DNA of 64,000 nucleotides from Prosthecobacter gellanilyticus (lineage in GTDB: Bacteria > Verrucomicrobiota > Verrucomicrobiia > Verrucomicrobiales > Verrucomicrobiaceae): assembly GCF_007992435.1 (NCBI RefSeq), contig NZ_BKAG01000008.1, forward strand, positions 62,001 to 126,000. The letters are read 5' to 3'. The notes beneath the pieces were generated by a model. That model made no database searches, was not told the DNA's origin, and saw only the letters and a program-made list of their open reading frames with translations. The position numbers and the translations under genes are program-made. Positions 19,701 to 31,700 of this stretch are shown here, in pieces. The first letter of the stretch is position 1; the number at the start of each line of letters is the position of its first letter.

Positions 19701-22700
19701 AGACTTTCACAGCGCTTGCCAGCACCCGCATTATTGCACTGACGGGTGTGACCATCTCGGCTGCCACGGATCTTTTCACGAAGGTGGATCACGGCCTCTT
19801 CACTGGTGACAGCGTCACCCTGACGACCATTACCAATGGCGCGGGTCTCAAACAGGGAAGCAACTACTTCGTGATCCGGGTTAGCGATGACACCTTCAAG
19901 CTCGCCATCAGTCCTGCGGATGCTGAGTTTGGCTCTGCCGTCAATGTGACGACCAATCGCACCGGTGTCGTGGTTTCGCCGAATCCGAATGTTCTTCGGG
20001 AAGTGACTGACTTCAAAGGTCTGATGCCCGGCATGCTTCTGCACGGCTCGGCCTTGCCTGCCCCCACGGCCATCATCGCCATGGACCGGGTGGCACGCAC
20101 CATCACGCTGGCATCCTCACCGACCGCCAGCGGCCGCCTCGGGTTCGGCGTGTTGTATGGCAACTTCGTGAATGGCAGTGACACGGTGACCAACATCCGC
20201 ATCTTCCCAAGCATCGTGGCGATGAGCGGACGGACGAGCCAGCTGGGCACTGTAGGCAAATCCATCGGCGCCTACCCTGACCGCATCAGCAATGGTGTCA
20301 CCATCTCTTCCTTCAGCAGTGGTGCCAACACGGTCACCCTTTCGGCACCTGCCATCGGCACAGGTTATATTCCCTTGTATTCGATCCTTGGGACGACCAC
20401 CAATGGCTCGAACCTGATCACCGATGTCTCCACCGCCCATCTCACTGGCTTGGCGGCCGGTCAGCTGATCTATGTGACCGGGACTGCCGAGGCGGCGGAC
20501 ACCTTCAGTGTCTTCACGATCACCAGCGTGGACATGACCAATCATGAGATCGTTCTCTCCTCTCCGCCTTCCTTGAATGAAACAGCTGACCCTGTGGAAG
20601 TGTACATGGGTGTTTTCACAGGTTTGGTGACCGCTGGAGACAACGTGGTGCGCAACCTCAGCAACCGCCTGGGGGTGGCTCCGCCAATCCTTGCCCAGCC
20701 AGACCTGCAGGACGTGATCTGGACTGGCAGCAAATTTGTCAGCGTGGGTAATTACGGAGCTGTTTTGACTTCCGACGACGGCACCACCTGGTTCCCCCAG
20801 AATGCTGGCACAGGCCATGACCTCTTCACCGTGGGTCTTTCCGGAGCCCAGATTCTGGCTGCAGGTGAGGACGGCCTGATCCTTCAGTCGACCAACGGCA
20901 CCGCCTGGACGACGGCACGCACCCCTGACAATCCATCCTTCGTGGATGCCCGTCAGATCCGTGACATCCAGGCCTTGGTGGGCACCACTTCCACGACTTT
21001 GGCCCTGGGCAGCGGCGGCTTGAGTTCCGCGAACGGCACCACTTGGTCCAGCTCCTTGAATGATACTTTCAGCGGTACGCAGACTTTCCTGACCGTCGCC
21101 GGTCGCCCCAATGCGGGCGGTGGGCTGACCTTGAGTAATGATGTTACAACGACGTCCACCACCAGCCCTTCGGGTGGCACTGTGGTGAACGCGAACAACA
21201 CCAACCGCATCGACGATGGTCTCACCCTCCAGTCCCGCGGTGGTGAGATGATCTTTGAAAACAACGCGGCCGCCGGAGTGGAGTTCAAGGAGACCATCGG
21301 CAAGCTTCTGCTGGACCAGGGGAACCTGCGTTTGCAGAGCTTCCAGGCTGGGATCGGGGGTAAAACCACCCTGACCTTTGGTTCCCTGGAAGCCAAGCCG
21401 GGAGCGGTCCTTGAATTGCTCAGCCGTGATAAATCCAGCGGTTCTGCGGTCAACGCGTTGGGAAGCATCGGCTCCAATGATCGTAACCGCATCATGCTGA
21501 CGCAGGCCCCTGTGATTGATCCTGTGCGTAAAATCATCGGTGGTTATGTGACCATCGACAATGAATGGGCCACCTACGATGCGACGAACGGCATCACCCG
21601 TCTGGCAGCTGGCGACTATGACACGACTGACCAGCCCAACTGGAGCGCCACGGACAACGTGAAGATGACGGCTGGCCGAACCATCACGTCTCCGACCGGC
21701 TCCGTGCCAGCCACGATGATTGCCCGTGCCATGAACTCGCTGTTGATGGTGGGACAAACTCTGAATCTGGACAGTAAGCGCATCAGCATTGAGTCCGGTG
21801 GCCTCCTGGTCACGGCCAACTCGGTGATTCAGGGAACTTCCTCCAACGTGTTTGCGGGTTCCATCACACGTGGCGCTGGGAAGGACGTGGATGCCGTTGT
21901 AAACATCATCACTTCCAATGTCGCCTCGCCGACCTCCGTAATTCAGCTCACGCTGAACGCGCCCATTGTGGATTTCCTGACCTCGGCCACAGTGACTACC
22001 GCCCATGCGCAGGGGGTGAGCACCATTACCTTGCCAGCGCCTGCCATGGTCGGCTTGGTGGTGGGCATGGAAGTGGCGGGCGGTGGCGCTGCCATCCCTC
22101 CCGGCACCCGCATCCAGTCCATCAGTGGCAACACCGTCACGCTGAGTGTTCCGCTTGCCCAGGGTTTCGCGGCTAACACCGTGCTTTCATTCTCCGGTGG
22201 CTCGGTGAGTCTGGCTAAATCTGGCCCGGGTCTCCTGGTCCTGGGCGGTCCCAGCTCCTACACGGGCAAAACTTACGTCAACGCTGGCGCCATCCGGATG
22301 ACCAACTTTGATGCCCTTGGAACGGCTCCGGCGAGCTTTGTGCCTGACCACATCCAGCTCAACGGCGGCACTCTGCAGATCAACCATGTGCTGACCGGTC
22401 AGACGGTGGAACCAGACTACAACGTGAACCTCAATGATGGTCTCCGCGGCCTCACCATCGGCATCGCTGGCGGACGTCTGGAAGTCGGTGTGGACAATCC
22501 GAACAACGAAGGCACGGGCCCAGGCAACAAGGCACCGGAGATCAACCTGACCATCACCAACGCCATCAACGCCATCGGCGTCTTGGAACTGGCCGTCCGT
22601 TCCAACGCCGGACTCAACCCTTCTCAGGCCAACAGCATCACGTTGGGTACCGCTTCCAGCACCAATGTCTATCGTGCCGGCATCAAGACTGAGGCGACCT

Positions 22701-25700
22701 TCGAAGGTGACATGTTCATCCGCGGTAACAACCTGATCGGGGGCATCTTCTCCGAGGGTGGTAATCTGACTGTGGATGGGAACAACAATTTCACCGCTTC
22801 CATCCGCTCCCTCAAAGGCAACATCCGCATCAATGGCAGCAACACTTTCAATGGTAGCACCACCTGGTCGGAGCCAGTCGACTTCAGAAGCGGCAAGCTG
22901 GTCCTCAGCTCTGCGAATGCTCTGGGTACCAATGGCCTGAACCTGATCATGGGAGATGCTGCTGAACTGGCCTTGGCAGGCATCAGCCAGCGTCTGACGA
23001 CCTTCACCAGCACGGCGCTGTCCGTGATCAGTAATGACGATGCCCCGAACAATTTCGTCGGATCCACTCCTGTGGTCTTTGACATGGACCGCAACCAGAA
23101 TTTCAACGGCATTGTCAAGGATGGCCTGACCATCGATGGCAATCAGGATGCAGCGCTGAGACTCGACAAGATCGGTCCGGCCACCCTCACCCTGACGAAC
23201 GCCAACAATGCGTTCAGCGGCGGCGTCCGCATCCTGGAAGGTGCTCTCAACGTGACCACGATCTCCAATGTCGGCAGTTCCTCGGCCCTCGGCAGAATTT
23301 TCACCTCGGATCCTGGTCTGCTGGTGATCGATAAGTCGGTGCTTTCTGTCACCCCCATCACAGCTCAGACCACGGACCGTTCCTTCACCATGGGCTCCGG
23401 TCCCTATGGCGCAACGCTGGTGGCCAATGGGGGCGTCCAGGAAGCCTCGGTCACGTTTGGCCTTGAGCTCCGGGACGCCATCACCGGCACCACTAGCATC
23501 AGCCAGCCGGTTGCTTTCCTCGGCACTGACACCCGCACGCTCACGCTCTCTGGCATCGGTCGCGGTGACAACCAGTTCCTGCTGGAGCTGGGAGACGCCA
23601 GTGCGTCCGGGCTCACCAGTCTCTTCAAAACTAGCTCGGGCACCTGGGTGCTTGGCAAGTCCAACCCTTACTCAGGTCTCACCACCGTTCAGGAAGGCAG
23701 TCTGGTGGTGACACGCAACGATGCGCTTGGCACTAAAGGACGCTCTGTCATCGCCAATTCGTCGAACGGAGTCTTCACCTCCAGCTCGAACCTGCCGAAC
23801 GGCACCCCGATCACCTTCCCGCTGTTCGCGGCCACCACCTTGCCGGGCGGCATCAAGGCAGACACTCAGTACTACGTCGTCGGCTCCTCAGGAAACACCT
23901 TCCAGATTTCCACCACTCCGAACGGCGCGCCACTGACCATCACTACCAATGGCGCCAACGTCCAGTTTGTGCCGAAAATCGACTCGGTGCGCTCGACCAA
24001 CCTGAATGTCGGCACGGGTGTCTTCACGGGTTATGCCCCAGTCGGTTCAGTCGTGACCTTCAATACCAAGCTTAGTCCTACGACCATCGTCCTGCCCACC
24101 GGTCTCGACACCAACACCCCCTACTATGTGGTGAGCTCGGACAACGGCTCCTTCACGGTTTCCCTCACTCCGGGCGGCGCGCCGATCAGCTTCAGTGGCA
24201 CATCCACGCCTGACTCGCTCTACTACACCTCGAATGCCGTGGGCAATGCCGGGGCTGGTGTGAACCTGAACGGTGGAACCTTGGAGCTTCGTGACGTGGA
24301 CTACGTCACCCCGGAGCAGTTGATCTTTGAAGGTGGTGCTCTCTCGGTGCCCACCGGAAGGAGCGCTTCCTGGTCCGGTGATGTTCTGGTCAATGCCAAC
24401 TCCCGAATCACTGTTGGTGCCAATGGAACGCTGACGCTGAACGGCAACATCCTTGGTTCCCGCGGTCTCAACCAGGAAGGTGAGGGAACGCTTATCATGC
24501 GCGGGGAGACCATCGCTCCCACGACCAACGTCGCCAACAGCGTGCGTGAGTACGCTGTGCGCGCCGGCACCCTCGTGCTAGACTACACTCTGAACAATGC
24601 GTCCAAACTCGTGGACAATGCCTTGCTCAGGCTGGGCGGCACACGCCGTGGTGGCACCGTGGTGCTCAGAGGCGGCTCGCATGAGGAAATCGTCAGCCAG
24701 CTAAACCTGGAGGCTGGTGCCAGCAAGATCTACCGTGAGGAAGGCAGCTCCAGCACCATCCGTCTGAACACAGCCTTCCGCTCCACCGGCAGCTCGCTGT
24801 ATGTGGACACAAGCCGGATCGCCAAGATCGACAACCCCAACTTCAACGGCATCCTCGGTGCGTGGGCCATCATTCGTGACGCGCTTACCAATGCGTTCCA
24901 TGTCATTCCGGGCACCAGCACGTTCAGCTACACGGCCACGGTCAATGCCGCCACTGACAAGATCAACACCACAGGGTCTCATTTCATCCGGGATGGCATG
25001 GTCGTCACCTTCTCCACCACCGGCACCATGCCTGGCGGTCTGACAGCAGGCGTTCCCTATTATGCCCAAAACACCCAGGGATCCTTCTCGAACCTTGAGG
25101 TGACCACGCTTCTCGGACCACCACCAAGCTCGGGGGCACCCGTTGGCACGCGCGTGAACATCACCAGCGCAGGCACCGGAACCCTCACGGTGACGGGTCA
25201 GCAAGGCTTCATCCCAGATGCAGGGACCGACTACTTTACCACCTATGAAGGCCATGGTCTGGCCAACGGTGTCCGCGTCCGCCTCAGTTCCTATGGCCAG
25301 CTCCCCGCCGGGCTGAGCGCTGCCACGGACTACTACGTCGTCTCAAGTGAATTCAGAGGCTTCCGGCTGAGCCTGACGCTTGATGGTCCTCCCGTGGACT
25401 TCAGCAACAACGGTTCAGGCATCCACGTGCTGGAAACTCAGGGCGCTGAGCGCCGCCAGGGCCCCGCAGCCCTGACTTTCTCCGTCCAGCCAGACTTCGC
25501 TCCAGGCTCGGATGGCAATGACCGCGTCAAGGTCATCATCCAGCAGGTGGGAGCTCAGGATCCACTAGAGGTGGGTGAGAGCTACAACGTCAACAGCATC
25601 TACTCCACCCTAACAGGCCAGGGGACTGGAGCTGATCCTTACATCTACACCCTCAAAACCACGACGGCGAACAACAGCAACCAGGCCATTGTCGGCTTCG

Positions 25701-28700
25701 TTCTTGGCGACCAGAAGGGCGCGGTCAAAATGGCGAATGTTTTGAAGGTTGAAAGCTCCACCAGCACTCCGAGGGTGGTCCTGTTCTTCCCGCAGTTTGC
25801 CACCTTTACGGACCTGAACAGTTACGGCATGCCTGCCGGCTTCACGCTGTCGAACGGCGCCTATGACAATGGCAGCGTCGAGCTCGACTGGGCACGTAAT
25901 GCGGGCACTCCGGGCAATGAAACGAACCCCAATGACGGCTTCATGATGCCAAACGGTTCGTACAACTCCGCTTGGGCCAGCGGGGTGAATACCGGTGTGA
26001 CGGGCAGCTCTGGTATCAAAAACCCATCCAGCACCTTCTCCGTCCGCTTTGCCAACAAGACTGCGTCCACGGTCTCCCTGGTTGGCACAGGACTTTATCC
26101 GATCCGCACGGGCGGTGTGCTCGTTTCACCCACTGTCGGTGCCAATGATTCCACCTTCAACGGCTTGGGCGTGTTGACCACTGAAAACCAGGGGAACCTG
26201 CAGAACTTCCTGTTCCACCAGCACAACACCCTGGGTTCCCTGATCATCGACAACAAAATCACCAACAGGCAGGCCATCACACGCACGGCTCGTCTCACGG
26301 GCACCAGCAGCCGCTACCTGACGATGAGTGTCAACGTCAGCTCCCTTCAGGTGGCTCCAGACTGGAGCCTGCCGGTGAGCACGGGTTTGAACACGGGCAT
26401 TTCGGTCGGCAGCAAGATCGAAAGCATCGTTCAGAACCGTCTCATCATCCTCAGCTCCAACCATGACGGAACCCTGCGTGACCAGCAGTATGTGTTCTCC
26501 AGCCCTGGTGCCATCAACATCAATGCCGACCTGGCGCTTGTTGCCGGTCATCCCGGCAGGACCCAGATCACCGGCCTCACCACCACCGCAGACATCACGG
26601 TGGGCATGAGCGTCACCGGCCCTGGCATTCTCGCCAGCACCACGGTCACAGGCATCGTCAATGGTAGCACGGTTCTCTTGAGCCAGGAGAATGACACGAC
26701 CTTCCATTCAGGCGCTTACCTGTTCACGGATGGCGTGACGCCGATCAGCCGCTCAGGCATGGTCAACGAGCCTAACCATTATTTGATCACGGGCATGGCC
26801 ACTACGGCAGACCTCACCGTGGGCATGACGGTCACGGGCCCTGGCATCACCCCTGGCACGACGATTGTTGAGAAGTCCGCCAATCCTGCCTACGTCCGCC
26901 TGAGCCAGATTCATGATGGCGTGTACCGCACCGGTGTGACCTACACCTTCAACGGCGGCATCAACAAAACGGCCACTCTGCCGGTGGCTGTGGTGATCCG
27001 TGACGCTTCCGCCGACCCTAACCGTCGCATTCTTGACGGTGTGACGACCACCGCTGGCCTTACACCCGGTGTGACTGTCGTAGGCGCGGGCATCCCTGCC
27101 AGCACCACGGTCGAGCTCATTCTGGATGCTCACACCCTCTATCTGAGCCAGAACCATGATGGCGCCTTCCGCCGTGCCAACTACACCTTCACGGGCGGCA
27201 GCCTGCCTTCTGTGGGCGTGGTGCTTACGGCCAGCGTGCCGAATGCGGATCGCCGCATCGTCATGGGCATTGTGAACAATGCCCAGGGAATCGTTTCAAC
27301 GAACGACCTTTACGTCGGCATGCCGATCTCAGGCCCGGGCATTCCTTTCGGAAGCACGATCACTTTCATCTACAACGACAGCGACATCCAGGTTAGCACG
27401 AACCACTTCTTCACGGCGGAAAGCACCACACTGACCTTCACACCAACCACAGGTGTTGAAAAACTCGGTGCAGGCACCCTGGTCCTCAACGGTGCCAGTG
27501 ACTACACCGGCGTGACCTTCATCGCAGATGGTGCCGTGCGCGCCAACCTGCTGACGGACGGTGGTGTTCCCGGCAGCCTGGGCGCCTCCAACGGTGGTTC
27601 CGGCAACCTCGTGTTTAATGGCGGTGAACTGCAGTATGTCGGCGAGAACGGACAGACGAACCGCGGCTTCACAGTGGCGGACTTCGCCACCATCAATGTC
27701 GGTCATGAGCGCACGACAGCGACCTTCTCCGGTGCCGTCTCCTCGGGCACCGACCGGTTGAACAAGAGCGGGCCTGGCACCCTGGAACTGAACGGTAATG
27801 CCAACCTGGCCGCCATGCGCGTGCAGCAGGGCAGACTGCTGCTGCAGACGGTGGACACCAACCCGGCCCCGGGAGCTTTCAGCCCCACCAACTTCTCCCA
27901 GAGTGCTCTGACCAGCCTGATGCTGGGCGGCGGCACCATGGAACTCAGGGGCACCCCGGAAGGAAACGTGACCCAGAACTTTGGTTCCCAGCTCACCATC
28001 GAGGCTGGCGCGACCATCCTGAAAGTCACCAGCGTGCCTGCATCGAGCCTGGAGGCGCTGACCACACCCTTCACACGCCTGAACATCATGGGCCAGGAAG
28101 AGATCACCCCGGTCATCCGTCAGCCAGGTGGCACCGTGAGCTTTGTTGAGAACCCTCAGGGTAATGGCAGTGCGGACATCTTCCTCTATCTGCCTATTGA
28201 GGAACGCCAGAAGGTGCTGCCTTGGGCCACCTATCAGGACACCACCAACGGTGGCGGCATCAATCAGTTCGCCACGGTGCTGCAGGCCACCTCGGCCTCG
28301 GAAACCACGGGTGGTGAAATTGTGTCCGCTGGATCCATTGGTCTCTATGACATTGGCTCCGGTCTGATCGATCCCGGCAACTGGATGTCGACGCGCAGTG
28401 GTGCCGGATCCTTTGACGTATCCGAGGGCGCTTTGAGCCCGGAAGGCCTGCCTTTGGCTTTCAATGGCAACATTGACGTCGGTGATGGAGACCGCTTCGC
28501 CCGCACGATCCGCTTTTCAACGGCTGTGGATGGTTCTATCAACATCGCCGCTTCACGGACGCTGGAACTTGTGGGCGGTGCCATCCTGGCCGGCACCAAC
28601 GTGTTTGGCGGACAGAAAGCCATCAACGGACCTGGCAACATCACCGGTGGAGCACTGAATGACGTCAATAGCGACTTCATCATGCACAACTACAACCCGA

Positions 28701-31700
28701 TCACTCCGTTCACCATCGGGGCGAACATCGTCGACCGGTCTGTGAAGTCGGCCAACAATGCGGGCACCATTGGCAAGGGCCAGATCAAAACGGGTGAAAC
28801 CCAGATGAAGATCACCCTCTCCGGACTGCCCACGGACTTCTTCACCCGTGTGCGTTCCGGCATGGAAGTTTCCGGCCCGGGCATCCAGCCTGGCACCACG
28901 GTCGTGGCGGTGGAAGTGAACTTCCTGCGTCTGATTCTTTCCCTGCCTGCCACGGAAGACCACATCAACACGGCCTTCACCTTCACAGACACCACCAACT
29001 TCATCCAGACGGGGACCGGCACCACCATCCTTTCCGGGAACAACACCTATAGCGGCAACACGTATGTGCATGGCGGTGTCCTGCGTCTGAATTCTGCCAA
29101 TGCTGTCCCCGGCGGCATCGGCGCCACAGGTGGCACCAGCGCTCTCATCGTCGAAGACGGCATCATCGGCCTCGGTTCCAGTGACTTCACCCGCGGGCTT
29201 GGCACAGGCATCTCCGACATCCTGTTCACTGGAAACGGCGGCTTTGCAGCCTATGGCGCTGACCGCACGGTGAATCTGGGCGGCGGGGCCGTGCCGGATG
29301 TTCTGCGCTTCGGCAATAATAACTTCGTGCCGGATGGTTCTTCCCTCATCCTTGGCAGCCGGGATGCCACTCACAAGATCACCTTTGCCAACCCGATTGA
29401 CCTCAGCGCATTCAGCCAGGCCATCCGTGTGGAGAACAGTCAGATCGCCGTCGAGGCTGAGCTTTCCGGCAGCCTCTCGGGCCTTGGCCGTATGATCAAG
29501 TTTGGTCTCGGCACCCTGCGCCTCGGAGTCAGCAATGCCAACCAGGGCGGTGTCGAAATCGCGGAAGGCAGGATCATCGCCGCCAACGTTCCAAACGTCT
29601 TCGGAACTGCCACCGGCGCAGTGCGTCTGGGTTCCAGCCTGACCAATACCACCGCTCAGGCAGGTCTCGACCTTGTGGTCGAGGGTGGGGCAGTTGGTAA
29701 TCCGCTCCTGGTGGGTGCTGTCAACGCCCGCGGTGCCCAGTGGACGCTGGGTGGTGTCATGGATGCTTCCCAGAATGACCCGCAGGTGGGCACAGAAGCT
29801 TCCGCTATGATCGTGAGCGGATATCCAGCCGTCGCTTACTACGACTCCACCAACCAGGATCTGAAATATGTCCGTGCCTTGGATACACGCGGCGCGGCCT
29901 GGGGCGCTCCGGTCACAATTTCCTCCCGCGGCAATGTGGGCCGCAACCCATCGCTTCAAATCATTAATGGGAATCCGGGCATCAGCTACTATGATGAGAC
30001 GAATGGCATGGTCATGTTCGTGCGCTCCACGGACGCTCAAGGCGTCGTCTGGGGCACCCCGATCTCAGTTGCCCAGACATCTCCTGCGGCTGTGGCAGTG
30101 CTGCCTGATGGCAAGATCCTCGTCGGCGGTTCTTTCACCCGCTTTGACGGTCAGATCCGCAACCGCCTGGTGCGTCTTGTCCCAGACGGCACGTCCTACA
30201 AGCTGGACACTGACCCCCTCCAATTCAACGCCAACATCATGAACGGTGAGGTGCGCGCCATCCTGGTGCTGCCGGATGGCCGCATCCTGGTGGGGGGCAC
30301 CTTCACCGCTGTCCGTGAAAATGGCGCCGCCACGGTTGACACCACGCGCAACCGCATCGCGGTCTTCAATGCCAACGGCACCCTCGACTTGTCGGTCAAC
30401 CCGAACGCCAACAGTGACGTGCGTGTCTTCGTCCGTCAGTCTGATGGCAAAATCATGGTCGGTGGCTCATTCTCCACCATGTCTGGCGTCGGTCGCACGC
30501 GCATGGCACGCTTGAACGCCAACATCACCCTCGACACTAGCTTCGGCAACACGGACATCCGCAACGGTGAAGTGCGCGCCATCATTCCGGAAGACAGGGA
30601 CACAGACACGCCCGGATTTGAAAGCTATGCCATCGCCGGTACCTTCACTGACATCCGTGGCAGTGGTAACCGCAACCGCCTGGCCCGTATCAATGCGGAC
30701 GCCAGCCTGGCCGCGTTCAACCCTGACGCCAACAACGCCGTGCAGGACATGGTGCGTCTGCCGAGCGGCAAGTTCCTGGTGGGCGGCACCTTCACTGCCT
30801 TCGCGGGTGGTGTCATCGCCCGCACACGTCTCGCCCGTATTAATGACAATGGTTCTGTGGATGAAACCTTCGGTCAGGAAGTGAATGGCGAGGTCCGGGA
30901 CCTCCACCTTGAAGCGAACGGGGATGTCCTCGTCAGCGGTATCTTCAGCCAGTTGGGAGACTTCACACGCAACTTCATCGGTCGTGTGCTGGTGAATGGT
31001 AACGTGGACGCTTCCTTTGCTCCGGAGCCGGACAATGAAGTCCGGCAGATCGCGACCATGGCGGATGGCAAGATCGTCATGGCCGGCACCTTCAACAACG
31101 TCAGCGGAGTGACCCAGCAGCTTGTGGCCCGCATTCTCGGCACGGGTGCCAGCGATTCTGGTTTCACCCGCTCCATCGTCAACGCCGGCTTGTATTCGTC
31201 CCTCTGCAACGTCAACGGCAACCCGGCCATCGCCTACTATTATAACAATTCCATCTTGGCCAAAGGTGACATCTATTACATTCGCTCCTCCGATGTGAAC
31301 GGCGGCGGCTGGCCAAACCCAGAGCTGATCAAGGATGACGGCAATGTCGGCGTGGGCATTTCGATGACCGTCGCCAACATCGGCGGTGACCTCCTGACGA
31401 AGGACAATCGCGGCACGGAAACCACCGCTGACGATGAAGTGACCATCTCCGGCACAGTGGCCACCAGCGGCACTCCTGTCATCGCCTATGGAGATGCTGG
31501 GAACGGACGCGTCCGCTACGTTGTGGCCAATAACGTCAACGGTTCGGGCAATGCCGGCGTCGGCCTGGGAGAGGCGATGACCAACTGGTCTCTGCCGAAA
31601 GATATTCCCGGCCTGGATGGCACGGTCGGCACTCACTTCACCCTCGGTGTCGTGGATGGCTTCCCGGCCCTTGTCTACCAGACCAGTGACACGAAAGACC

